Assembly (NCBI GenBank): GCA_948471525.1
Contig: CAOKSY010000018.1
Location: forward strand, 1-13,754
DNA: 13,754 bases
Direction: 5' to 3'
DNA from: an uncultured Clostridia bacterium
Lineage (GTDB): Bacteria > Bacillota > Clostridia > Christensenellales > UBA3700
The translations under genes were made by a program, and so were the position numbers. A model generated the notes under the pieces. That model was not told the origin of the DNA and ran no database searches. It saw only the letters and a program-made list of their open reading frames with translations. Shown here piece by piece: positions 1 to 7,641 of this stretch (positions are counted from its first letter, which is position 1; every line of letters starts with the position of its first letter).

Positions 1-10
1 TCTTTTCCAT
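1..10 (-). CDS. Start of an unidentified gene running off the left edge
   Basis: Only an ATG and two further codons (Met-Glu-Lys) are inside the window, so the product cannot be named. The start is suggested by a GAGGT ribosome binding site (complement of 19-23) exactly 8 bases upstream of the ATG, the same geometry as the other genes here. I found no convincing -10/-35 pair upstream. A 16-base sequence repeated at 36-51 and 152-167 lies in the upstream region and might be a control site. Confidence 0.4.
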
Positions 11-35
11 CTGTTTTTACCTCTTTTTATCCTAT

Positions 36-167
36 GTCAGGAAAGGTATAGTTTTATTGACCCTTTATTATTGAATTCGACAGAGGCTTTGGAGTATACT
101 TATTGTGTAGAATTATCGTTAAAAACTACGTATTTTGTATAAATTTCTTGGGTCAGGAAAACTATAC
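36..167. repeat. Direct repeat pair upstream of the left-edge gene
   Basis: Bases 36-51 and 152-167 share 13 of 16 positions: both begin GTCAGGAAA, then differ at two bases, then share TATA. They are 116 bases apart in the same orientation. They precede the putative left-edge start codon by about 25 and 140 bases, so they could be operator sites. Chance or a fragment of an older repeat is also possible. Confidence 0.35.
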
Positions 168-287
168 ATTTCTTGGAAATTATCGAGATATGTCGACATT
201 TTTGTTTTTAATTTTACATAATTTTAAGTGAGATAAATAAGAGTTATGATAATATAATTATATAAATAATATTTTTTAGTAGGTTTC
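168..287. other. AT-rich intergenic DNA without a visible gene
   Basis: This stretch is strongly AT-rich and carries no coding frame with a ribosome binding site on either strand. The only structure seen is a 10-base palindrome ATGTCGACAT near 197-206. Confidence 0.5.
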
Positions 288-703
288 GATTTCTCCGCTT
301 CACTGCGTTCCGCTCAATATGACGATAATTAAATCTGTCATTGACGATCGCACGAGACGCATATGCTTGCTCGCTACACCAATGCTTCGCTCCTTACGAG
401 CGCAGTCGATAAATCTCATCTGTTTAATTAAATTGATTAGATATCTCCTCTTCGGTCGAGATGACCAGAAAAGTACAATTCAACTCTAAGTCGTCATTTC
501 GACTGGAGCGTACGCAAAATGGAGAAATCTCATCAATGTGAAAGAACGGATTTTACATCTCTCCACTGCTGTCGAGATGACAGGATTGCTATCATCAAGT
601 TACTACAAAAAAAATCGTCATCCTGAGCGAAGCGCAAGCGTAGTCGAACGGGTATCTATCCATTCAAAAAATGATGAGATTTCTCGACTACGCTCGAAAT
701 GAC
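288..703. repeat. Cluster of short inverted-repeat elements in alternating orientation (BIME/REP-like)
   Basis: Seven copies of a roughly 25-40 base element are seen. Each starts GTCAT, continues TCGA or TGAG, and ends near GGAGA-AT-CT. Copies are at 288-323 (minus), about 337-417 (plus, degenerate and expanded), 441-465 (minus), 493-533 (plus), 557-581 (minus), 617-657 (plus) and 676-703 (minus). Orientation alternates without exception, giving three plus/minus pairs after the first copy. Most copies have a 5-base terminal stem, either ATTTC with GAAAT or ATCTC with GAGAT, so the stem is kept while its sequence changes. The cluster lies between the terminator of the M60-like gene and the left-edge gene and contains no plausible coding frame. 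The layout resembles the mosaic REP clusters of enterobacteria by analogy only. Confidence 0.75.
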
Positions 704-761
704 AATGGACTTTGATCTAGACGATAATTATATTTTCTATATTACTCTCGATATAAAATAA

Positions 762-795
762 CAGTCGCCGTGACTTCAAAAAATCATGGCGACTG
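762..795 (-). terminator. Terminator of the M60-like gene
   Basis: An 8-base perfect stem CAGTCGCC/GGCGACTG, one A/C mismatch and three more pairs enclose a T-rich loop. On the minus strand it is followed by TTATTTTAT. It starts 36 bases past the stop codon of the surface-protein gene. Confidence 0.75.
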
Positions 796-830
796 AATTA
801 TTATAAAAATGCGTATTAAAAATATGAATA

Positions 831-3800
831 TCAAACGCTCAAATCGGATTTGACTTTAACTTTTTTGTTCTTCTTTTTGCTCTTTTCTATGCTGTCGGCT
901 ATAGCCGCGCACAGAAGCACGACAACGATCACCCCTGGAATTATCAATGCGTAATAAAGCACTCCCCCGATAGGTTTGACCTGCTCTTCTTCTACCGGTA
1001 TAAACGAAATATAGTCTACGTTAATTTTATCGTTTTTACTTGCGGGCATGACCTTTATCGAATGTTCCGTATTTATATCGAAATCAACCGCTACAAGCAA
1101 CTGATCGGTCATGGTTGTCTCGCTGTACAAATCGACCGTAGAATGCAATTTGCCGTCTATATATACGTCCATCTTTCCGTACTTGCTATCTTTTACGCCA
1201 TACAGACACAACTGTCTTGTCTTTGCGGTAAAGGAAAGAATAGAATTGTTGTTGACGCTTTCGCTTATACTTCCGTTTACGCTGACGTATTCGCCGTTGT
1301 CCAGCCAACCGCCCATATAAGCGAATTTGGTGGCAGTATTGGGTACGATTTGACTCTCGTCAAAATACTGACCTATCTTGAGATCGTTTATAATACATAC
1401 AAACTGCTCTTCCGCGCTCAATACCAATTTATAATAACTGTACTTGCAAGGCGAGAAATGCATATAGTTGTCTCCGCTCTCCAAAATCTCTTTGTCCAAA
1501 GCGATTTTTTCCGCCTGAGAAAAATCCACGCTATTGGAGCCGTACAGACTGACAGTCGCACCTACCGCAACCTTTTCGTCTGATACCGCTGCCGGTCTCG
1601 TTACGTTGAGCATAAGATATTCAGCTCTGGTCTGCTTTCCGAGATTTAATATGAATTCATAACTGTTTGATTTTTTTGCAGCTCTATAATAACTTCCCGC
1701 GCCAAGCGAATCTACAGCGAGGTTTATATCTCTGTTTGCCGACGCGTCGGGATATGAGGTAAAGTTTTTATCGGTGAGCGTATGCATTTGATAAAAAGCC
1801 TCTTTTTTGCCGTAACCTGTCGGGTAGATAACAGGCGGTTTGAATTCTACGATATCGTCTTTGGTCAATCCTTTATAAATCAAGTATTCGCTGTCAAGCA
1901 AATCTGCTTGAATACCGTAATCGTTCTCGTCGCTTGCGTCGTCGTCCTCTATATATCTTACGCCTATAGCCGCGTCGCAACCGCCTTTGGTGGAAAGAAG
2001 ATAAAGTTTGTATTCATATATCTTGTCGTTCTTAAGTTCTATGTCGACAGACTGATACCTTGTAAAGTTCTCTACGGGAATAGTACTGTTGAAAATTACG
2101 TTCATAAAGTCCGACACGCCGAATTCCACTCTGCACAAACCGTTATTTCTCAGATATACGCGGTATTTTCCCGTTTCCGGCACCTGAATACATCCCTCTG
2201 TCACAGTCAAAACATAAGTGCTGGGATCTACGTTCGGACGTCTTCTTACGCCCACGAAATCAATACTGCCGGTGTAATCGTAAGCTCTCTTTTCATACGA
2301 TTTTACCGCTTCGTCCAACGCTGTCGCCGTGTTGTCGAACTTCCAGTTTTCATATATTTTATAAGTTGCTACGGTAATTATGACGTTGACTTTGCCATAC
2401 AGTGTCACGCCGAATTCTCCGTTGCGCAACTGCACGCTGAATTCGTCGGTAAGTTTATCTTTTATCGGAGTGTAATAGTATACTCCGTCCTTTATCGACC
2501 ATACTCTGTCGTCGCCTTTTACGTCTACGACCTGCCAGCCGTCCATTATAGATACAATATTATTGCTGAAATCAAACGCCGTACTTTCGCCCATCGACAC
2601 GGTGTATCCCATACTGTACGACTCTTTGTTGCCTACCGTGAATTTTGTCTGAACTGGAATATATGCGCTGTTGCCCGACATCTTATTCTTTGTTTCCTGA
2701 GACAGCGTAAGTCCGAAAGTCTCAAAATATCTGGATACGTCCGCGGCAAGAATATTGCTGACGGTCAAAGCAAGCTCGTCGTTCTTTGGCGAATCGGATA
2801 CGATCTTTCCGTACTCGGTGATGATCTCAACCGTCTTATCCAGACCGTAACTGTGCATTATATTGATGAAAAACGCTCTCATCAAATCAACCGTATTTCT
2901 CTCGCCTATCGGAAGAGAAAGCAATTCGTTGGTGCGTTGCAGACAGTTGTACGGATTGGCAAGCCAAGACCATTCATTTTCCAATTCGTCGTCAATATCC
3001 GTCATAACGACGTTGTCTATACTGCAGAGAATATCTACTATCATCGTCTCCGATACTGTCGAAGAAAAATTGTCGGATACAGTAACTTTGTGCGAGCAGA
3101 TAGCGTACAGCAATTTCCAAGCCTTGCCTGACAGCACGTTTTTATAGAAAAGTATATCCTCAAAATACGTAGCGTCAGCAACGACAGCCTTACGCGTCTT
3201 GTCGTATTTGACTTCTCCGCCGAAATCTCCTATTACGACGCTCGAAGTGTAGTCGCTCCTTCCGTTGCGTATTCCCAAAGTCTCGTTGAAGAACGACACT
3301 GCCGACTGCCACCACAGCAAGGAATTATAGATATCGTCTATTTTGCATTTCTTCTCTTCGTCGTAAAGTATCGCGGTAGGCACGTAAAATCTTGTATTAA
3401 CGCAGTCCAATATCGCATAAGGTCCCGCGCCCTTTTCGATATTTTCGATCTTGTCGCGACCGAGTCTGTAATAAGGAATGACTATTCCGTCTTCGATTAT
3501 CATATCGAAGGAATTGAGCGCTGTCGCGCTGCTCTGAGGCATTTCCGGAACGAGTATTTCTACCACTCCTCCGCGCGGCGCTGTGATATTGGTGATGATA
3601 TTGGATATGAGTATCGGTTCCTGCGGCTGATCGGAAAAATCGTTGATCACGACGCTGTAGCCGTATTGCGGTATCGTATTCGCCACCGTGATAGACAAAG
3701 TCTCTCCAGCGGGGATATATATTCCCGTGATATGGTATCCGCTCATTCTGGCGTCGACGTTTATCTTTGCCCTAACTCTCGGAGATTCCCTGTACTCGGT

Positions 3801-3971
3801 AGCCGCCGCTGGAGCATAGTGAGAATCAAGCACGGCAATACCGTCTCCGTAACGCGAAACTACGGTATCTTGAATTTTGATATTGTTTTCCAATTCGGAA
3901 CACGCGCCGAAACATGCGGCAAGCGCTACCGCAATAATAAGGATAACTAAAATCAAAGACTTTTTTCTCAT
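831..3971 (-). CDS. M60-like (enhancin-type) surface lipoprotein with PA14 and carbohydrate-binding-like domains; probable pseudoprotease
   Basis: The product has 1046 residues from this ATG. It is preceded by GGAG at 5-base spacing; an upstream in-frame ATG at 3998 sits at the predicted transcription start and is rejected. A lipoprotein signal peptide ends at LAAC with Cys20. Residues about 70-430 look like an M60 peptidase: TGIYIPAGET at 82-91, a GGVVEILVP strand near 134, IPYYRLG near 165-171, and the helical second half ending YFETFG near 415. The expected zinc motif HExxH reads YAICS at 289-293 after Trp285, so both His and the catalytic Glu seem absent; Glu308 could be the remaining ligand. 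Then follow a cadherin/Ig-like stretch (about 445-535), a PA14-like domain (540-675), an F5/8C or CBM32-like domain (730-868) and another beta-sandwich (880-993). A membrane helix (about 1004-1023) and a Lys-rich tail end the protein. Domain calls are from memory of the families. Binding host or diet glycoproteins is an inference. Confidence 0.8.
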   Translation of the reverse strand: MRKKSLILVILIIAVALAACFGACSELENNIKIQDTVVSRYGDGIAVLDSHYAPAAATEYRESPRVRAKINVDARMSGYHITGIYIPAGETLSITVANTIPQYGYSVVINDFSDQPQEPILISNIITNITAPRGGVVEILVPEMPQSSATALNSFDMIIEDGIVIPYYRLGRDKIENIEKGAGPYAILDCVNTRFYVPTAILYDEEKKCKIDDIYNSLLWWQSAVSFFNETLGIRNGRSDYTSSVVIGDFGGEVKYDKTRKAVVADATYFEDILFYKNVLSGKAWKLLYAICSHKVTVSDNFSSTVSETMIVDILCSIDNVVMTDIDDELENEWSWLANPYNCLQRTNELLSLPIGERNTVDLMRAFFINIMHSYGLDKTVEIITEYGKIVSDSPKNDELALTVSNILAADVSRYFETFGLTLSQETKNKMSGNSAYIPVQTKFTVGNKESYSMGYTVSMGESTAFDFSNNIVSIMDGWQVVDVKGDDRVWSIKDGVYYYTPIKDKLTDEFSVQLRNGEFGVTLYGKVNVIITVATYKIYENWKFDNTATALDEAVKSYEKRAYDYTGSIDFVGVRRRPNVDPSTYVLTVTEGCIQVPETGKYRVYLRNNGLCRVEFGVSDFMNVIFNSTIPVENFTRYQSVDIELKNDKIYEYKLYLLSTKGGCDAAIGVRYIEDDDASDENDYGIQADLLDSEYLIYKGLTKDDIVEFKPPVIYPTGYGKKEAFYQMHTLTDKNFTSYPDASANRDINLAVDSLGAGSYYRAAKKSNSYEFILNLGKQTRAEYLMLNVTRPAAVSDEKVAVGATVSLYGSNSVDFSQAEKIALDKEILESGDNYMHFSPCKYSYYKLVLSAEEQFVCIINDLKIGQYFDESQIVPNTATKFAYMGGWLDNGEYVSVNGSISESVNNNSILSFTAKTRQLCLYGVKDSKYGKMDVYIDGKLHSTVDLYSETTMTDQLLVAVDFDINTEHSIKVMPASKNDKINVDYISFIPVEEEQVKPIGGVLYYALIIPGVIVVVLLCAAIADSIEKSKKKNKKVKVKSDLSV

Positions 3972-4002
3972 CTGTTCTCCACAAGCATTATTATTCAAGA
4001 TA

Positions 4003-4031
4003 ATTCTACTACAAAAAAATCAAATTGACAA
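4003..4031 (-). promoter_or_regulatory. SigmaA-type promoter of the M60-like gene
   Basis: The minus strand reads TTGTCA (4026-4031), a 17-base spacer, and TAGAAT (4003-4008), each one base from consensus. The predicted start point near 3996 gives a leader of about 25 bases and excludes the upstream ATG at 3998 as the translation start. Confidence 0.7.
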
Positions 4032-4230
4032 TTAAAAGACAGCCTATTATGACAACTTGTCTCTTATTTTATGTAATTATTTAATAAAAAGTTTCCTTAT
4101 CCCCTGTCCTTCAACTGTTATTTTGACGGTCAAAGCCACAAAAGACGAGATATATTTATAAGACATTTTCTAATTGATAAAGAAAATTATCGATATACAA
4201 TAAATTTCGAATTAAAAAATAGGCAAATAT
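4032..4230. other. Upstream region of the M60-like gene with two palindromes
   Basis: No gene is visible between the promoter and the preceding terminator. Two short palindromes stand out: GACAACTTGTC at 4051-4061, about 20 bases upstream of the -35 box, and TTTGACGGTCAAA at 4122-4134. Either could be a regulator site, but neither matches an operator I can name. Confidence 0.4.
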
Positions 4231-4260
4231 AAAGCCCTCTGTATCCCTACAGAGAGCCTT
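4231..4260 (-). terminator. Terminator of the leucine-rich-repeat lipoprotein gene
   Basis: On the minus strand a 13-pair stem, including two G-U pairs, closes a GGGA loop and is followed by a short T-rich stretch. It lies 35 bases beyond the stop codon of the gene. The tail is weak for a Rho-independent terminator, but the stem is long. Confidence 0.75.
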
Positions 4261-4295
4261 ATTTTATCAACTTAATTCATTCGATACGCTGTATT

Positions 4296-6581
4296 TCAAC
4301 CTACAGGCGGTTCGAAAAGCACTATGCCTTTAAGCGCGTCGTTTCCTTCGCCTACGTTCACGTTGTTCCAAAGCTCTTCCGTACCTATGTAATGCACCTT
4401 TGTCAGCGCGCCGCAATTATCAAATGCATATTCACCGATTTTTATACAGGCAGTAGGCAACGTGATCTCGCTAAGTTTGTCGCAACTTTTGAATGCTTGA
4501 TATCCTATTTCTTCGAATTCGCCTATTTCTACTGTCGTAAGCGACGTGCAACCTTCAAATACTCTATTAGGCAATACTCGGATATAATTCGGTAATTTTA
4601 CACTCTCTAAATTTTTACATCCGAATAATACGCCTTCACCCATCATCGTAACGTTTTCGGGAATTACGACCGAGGTCAAAGCTGTTTCGCTCAAAGCATA
4701 CTTGCCAATACTCGTGAGAGTGTCCGGCAAAACGATCTGCTCAAGCACTGAACAACCGCGGAATGCGCTGTCGCTCAGTTCTTTCACGCCCGACTCTATA
4801 GTAGCTTTTTTAAGATAAGTATTCTCTGAAAACGCTCCGATGCCCATATATTTAAGGGAGCCCGGTATTGTGATCTCCTTAATTACGCTGCGCACCAATA
4901 GGTAATCGCTGATACCTACAGTACCCGGACGTATTACTGCAAACCTATCATCCGACGTCATCAGCTGACGATCTATTGCCCAATTATCCAAATAACATAT
5001 TCCGCCTTCGACCGTATAGAGATTTTTACAGTCTTTAAAACATAAATCTCCTATTTGCGTTACGCTTTCCGGAATTGTGAAATGCTCGAGAGCAGTACAT
5101 TCGTTGAAAGCATAACCCCCTATGGTCCTCAACTGCGTCGTTCCATTTACCGATACGAGAGAAGTGCAACGTATAAATGCATAACCTTCTATATTCAACA
5201 AACCGTCCGCCCCGTCGATTTTCTCAAGCGCTTTACAATCTTGGAATGCGCTTAGACCTATCTCCGTCACGCCTGAATGCAGCGTCAATTTTGTCAGTTT
5301 GGTATAATTTTTAAAGAAATAATTTTCTATTCTAGTAACTGACTGCGGAACGGTAATTTCCGTGACCAATTTACCGTCGATATACAATTCCGTATTTTCC
5401 CCGAAGATAAACCGCTTTATTGATATACCGAACCAATCTTCAATCGAACCTGTAAAATTAATTTTGCCGATATTAAATGATGATAAGTAATTATTTATAT
5501 TTTTTACGTTGCTTCCAAAAGTGATAGTCTCTATATTTTCCAATTTGAAAATATACTCGTCTATGGATGTTATAGAGTTCGGTATTGTTATATTTACTAT
5601 ATTCTCTCCGCCGATTATCAATCTAAACGTACCCGATGCAAATTGACCGAACGATATGTCAAACCACTGCTCTAAAGTGCCTGCGTATGCCAAATCGAAC
5701 GTATCATACATACCTTTGAAAGCGCCGCTGCCGATCGACTTGACCGTAGCCGGAAGTATTATTGCTGAAACGTGTCCGCATTCATTTCCGAATGCGCCGT
5801 TCTCAATACCTGTGACGGGTTTTCCGTCATATTCCGCCGGAATCACCAATGTATCTATACCTTCGGCGTTTTCAATTCCGGTAACGATATATCCCGATCG
5901 ATATGAATCCAACTTAAATTTTAATCCGGATGTCGGCTCGCCCGTAGATTTAAAACCGCACACCGAACATGCGCCGTCCTCTCCGTTCGTATCGTGTACG
6001 CCAAGATCGGTATAAGCCCAGTATTCATCGCATTCTGCATAACGGCGGTGAGTTACGCCGTTATAGCTATACTCAGATGAATACGGGTGATTACCCGTCT
6101 CGGGAATTGAGATATCACGATCGTAATTAATCTGTTGCTTTGCCTCAGCGTCCAGAAAATAAGACTCGCAATTGCTACATTTATAGCATGCCCTCTTACC
6201 GTCATAATCGCACGTCGGATCAATTTGATTTATATGTTCCAAAGGGAAAGTATGTTCTAAGAATCTTCCATAAAACGTCACGTCTTTCGTAGGCGTATAA
6301 ACGTCGTTATCTGCATACTTAGTTCCGCTGTAATCGCTATTCTCATACCAACCGTCAAAAGTATAGTCGCCGGATTTAGTCGGCTGATACAAATAGATCG
6401 ACGAGCCTTCCTCTACGAACTCCTCGTGAGATTCTACATGTTCTACAAAATAAGAGACGCTAAACTCCTTTAATTTGTTGTCGCCGTCGTTTCCGCCGCC
6501 TCCGAAAAAGTCGCACGCTGTCATAGTAAACGAACTCATCATAGTCAAAACCAATATGAATACAATGATTCTTTTTTTCAT
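4296..6581 (-). CDS. BspA-like leucine-rich-repeat surface lipoprotein with a Listeria-Bacteroides (Flg_new) repeat
   Basis: The product has 761 residues from this ATG. A CGGAGGA ribosome binding site (6591-6597) lies 9 bases upstream and falls inside the reading frame of an earlier ATG at 6602, so that earlier start is rejected. The signal peptide ends at MTAC with Cys23 as likely lipid anchor, followed by a Gly-rich linker. Residues about 40-107 form a Listeria-Bacteroides repeat (FDGWYENSDYSGTKY). About 108-208 is Cys-rich, with CYKC, SNC and CSVC clusters that could bind metal. From about 220 to the end are LRR_5 repeats with the usual signatures IPxSVTxIG, GAFxGC and EQW. There is no LPxTG or membrane anchor at the C terminus. 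Such proteins are cell-surface and often adhesive; the ligand is unknown. It has its own promoter and terminator, so its pairing with the M60-like gene is positional only. Confidence 0.85.
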   Translation of the reverse strand: MKKRIIVFILVLTMMSSFTMTACDFFGGGGNDGDNKLKEFSVSYFVEHVESHEEFVEEGSSIYLYQPTKSGDYTFDGWYENSDYSGTKYADNDVYTPTKDVTFYGRFLEHTFPLEHINQIDPTCDYDGKRACYKCSNCESYFLDAEAKQQINYDRDISIPETGNHPYSSEYSYNGVTHRRYAECDEYWAYTDLGVHDTNGEDGACSVCGFKSTGEPTSGLKFKLDSYRSGYIVTGIENAEGIDTLVIPAEYDGKPVTGIENGAFGNECGHVSAIILPATVKSIGSGAFKGMYDTFDLAYAGTLEQWFDISFGQFASGTFRLIIGGENIVNITIPNSITSIDEYIFKLENIETITFGSNVKNINNYLSSFNIGKINFTGSIEDWFGISIKRFIFGENTELYIDGKLVTEITVPQSVTRIENYFFKNYTKLTKLTLHSGVTEIGLSAFQDCKALEKIDGADGLLNIEGYAFIRCTSLVSVNGTTQLRTIGGYAFNECTALEHFTIPESVTQIGDLCFKDCKNLYTVEGGICYLDNWAIDRQLMTSDDRFAVIRPGTVGISDYLLVRSVIKEITIPGSLKYMGIGAFSENTYLKKATIESGVKELSDSAFRGCSVLEQIVLPDTLTSIGKYALSETALTSVVIPENVTMMGEGVLFGCKNLESVKLPNYIRVLPNRVFEGCTSLTTVEIGEFEEIGYQAFKSCDKLSEITLPTACIKIGEYAFDNCGALTKVHYIGTEELWNNVNVGEGNDALKGIVLFEPPVG

Positions 6582-6656
6582 AAAATTCACTCCTCCGTTC
6601 ATTTTTTCTCGTATAACAACCTTTCAAAACATATTAATAAGAATTGTTTATAATGC

Positions 6657-6685
6657 ATTATAACACTCGTGTATTGAAAACGCAA
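6657..6685 (-). promoter_or_regulatory. Extended -10 promoter of the leucine-rich-repeat lipoprotein gene
   Basis: The minus strand shows TGTTATAAT (6657-6665), a perfect extended -10, with a weak -35 TTGCGT (6680-6685) at 17 bases. The predicted start near 6650 gives a leader of about 70 bases. A TAATGCATTA palindrome overlaps the -10 and start-point region (6651-6660). Confidence 0.65.
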
Positions 6686-6696
6686 GCGTAATACAT

Positions 6697-6722
6697 AAAA
6701 ACGGTCGGCATAACGCCGACCG
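6697..6722 (-). terminator. Terminator of hpf
   Basis: A perfect 8-pair stem CGGTCGGC/GCCGACCG with a 5-base loop is followed on the minus strand by TTTTT. It lies 25 bases after the hpf stop codon and separates hpf from the lipoprotein gene. Confidence 0.9.
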
Positions 6723-6747
6723 CATATTGTTGAGTTATATCGATTGA

Positions 6748-7269
6748 TCAATAGTCAAGTTCTATACAACCTAGATTGCCCGCCTTTCTCTTATACAGCA
6801 CGTTGACTTTGCCGGTCTCGTTGTTGAGGAAGATATAGAAATCGTGATCGACAAGTTCCATATCCTCTACGGCTTCTTCTATGCCGATTTTTTTGAGAGC
6901 CATAGACTTTGTACGTATGATCTCCATTTTCTTCTCTTCCGATTGAGGATACATACTTCCCTCTTCGAGCGCGCTCTTCTTGAGCTTGGAGAGTTTTGTA
7001 CGGTGCTTTCTGATCTGACCTTCGATCTTCGGCAGCGCGATATCTATATTGTTGAACATATTATCCGAGGAAACCTCGCTTCTTACCATATTGTTTCCGA
7101 AGAAGATAGTGATTTCCATTACGTATCTTTCTTTACCGGTCTCTTTGAGAAAAATCTTTGCCGTAGCGTCGTCTTCGAAATATCTCGAAAACTTTTCCAT
7201 TTTCTTGTTGATGATCTCCTCGAGATGATCGGTGAGTTTGTAATTTCTCGCAATTATTTCTATTCTCAT
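6748..7269 (-). CDS. hpf: Long-form ribosome hibernation promoting factor
   Basis: This 173-residue cytoplasmic protein inactivates ribosomes in stationary phase or stress by pairing 70S particles into 100S dimers. Residues 1-100 form the S30AE domain that sits in the decoding region of the 30S subunit, beginning MRIEIIARNYKLTD. A charged linker leads to the C-terminal dimerisation domain (about 118-173) with EEAVEDMELVDHDFYIF and VNVLYKRKAGNLGCIE. The length suits the long form of Bacillota rather than short enterobacterial HPF. The ATG has an AGGAGG ribosome binding site (7277-7283) at 7-8 bases. It is monocistronic, between a promoter and a perfect terminator. Lying directly downstream of the Clp operon is suggestive of a stress cluster, but the clpC terminator keeps the two transcripts apart. 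Confidence 0.95.
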   Translation of the reverse strand: MRIEIIARNYKLTDHLEEIINKKMEKFSRYFEDDATAKIFLKETGKERYVMEITIFFGNNMVRSEVSSDNMFNNIDIALPKIEGQIRKHRTKLSKLKKSALEEGSMYPQSEEKKMEIIRTKSMALKKIGIEEAVEDMELVDHDFYIFLNNETGKVNVLYKRKAGNLGCIELDY

Positions 7270-7296
7270 ATAATTGCCCTCCTTTATATTTTTCGG

Positions 7297-7313
7297 ATAC
7301 GTTAAAAACGTAT
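7297..7313 (-). promoter_or_regulatory. Hairpin in the hpf leader
   Basis: ATACGTT and AACGTAT pair across a 3-base loop, 13 bases upstream of the ribosome binding site of hpf. It is in a predicted leader of about 108 bases. It could affect mRNA stability or translation; with a 7-pair AT-rich stem it may also be incidental. Confidence 0.4.
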
Positions 7314-7383
7314 TCCCAAACTTAAATATCTATTTTTAAATCAATGACGAACGCGTATGCTCCGACGCTCCTTCCTTGTCTAT

Positions 7384-7392
7384 ATTGTACCA
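7384..7392 (-). promoter_or_regulatory. hpf: Probable extended -10 promoter of hpf
   Basis: The minus strand reads TGGTACAAT, an extended -10 with one mismatch. The region 17 bases upstream (TTTTAT) is a poor -35, so the TG extension would have to compensate. No box for an alternative sigma factor was recognised. Confidence 0.5.
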
Positions 7393-7589
7393 TATTTTAT
7401 ATTCAAATAAAAGGGGGATTTTGAAATTTTTACTTATTTTTTATCATTGCCGAAAATAAGCGTACGGAACGAATTATATGGCGACGCTATCACATAAAAT
7501 TGATTAGATATTAAATCTAATTCTATAAATAAAGTCTCTCAAAACGCATACGATTATATATTCTTAAGCAAAACAATACGACAAAACAA
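7393..7589. other. Intergenic DNA between the clpC terminator and the hpf promoter
   Basis: No gene is seen on either strand. The only structure is an inverted repeat ATTAGAT/ATCTAAT at 7503-7521 with a 5-base loop and no following T-run. The rest is AT-rich. Confidence 0.5.
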
Positions 7590-7622
7590 AACGGCATACT
7601 GCAATTAATGCCGTATGCCGTT
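7590..7622 (-). terminator. Terminator of the ctsR-mcsA-mcsB-clpC operon
   Basis: A perfect 10-pair stem AACGGCATAC/GTATGCCGTT encloses a 13-base loop that can itself pair GCA/TGC. On the minus strand it runs into TTTTGTTTTG. It begins 19 bases after the clpC stop codon. Confidence 0.88.
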
Positions 7623-7641
7623 CAACTGACTTTAATTCGCA

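Noticed and set aside
71..100. Plus-strand promoter TTGAAT-18-TATACT
   Set aside because: The match is moderate and no gene or terminator follows on the plus strand within the AT-rich region and repeat cluster.
288..703. CRISPR array
   Set aside because: The repeats alternate in orientation, differ in length and sequence, and have no uniform spacers; no cas gene is nearby.
1782..3131. Long plus-strand open frame opposite the M60-like gene
   Set aside because: It lies wholly antisense to a gene with signal peptide, domains, promoter and terminator; its translation is low-complexity in character with no recognisable motif and no ribosome binding site was seen.
4122..4134. CtsR box upstream of the M60-like gene
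   Set aside because: The two GTCAAA halves face each other across one base, whereas CtsR needs two direct heptads three bases apart.
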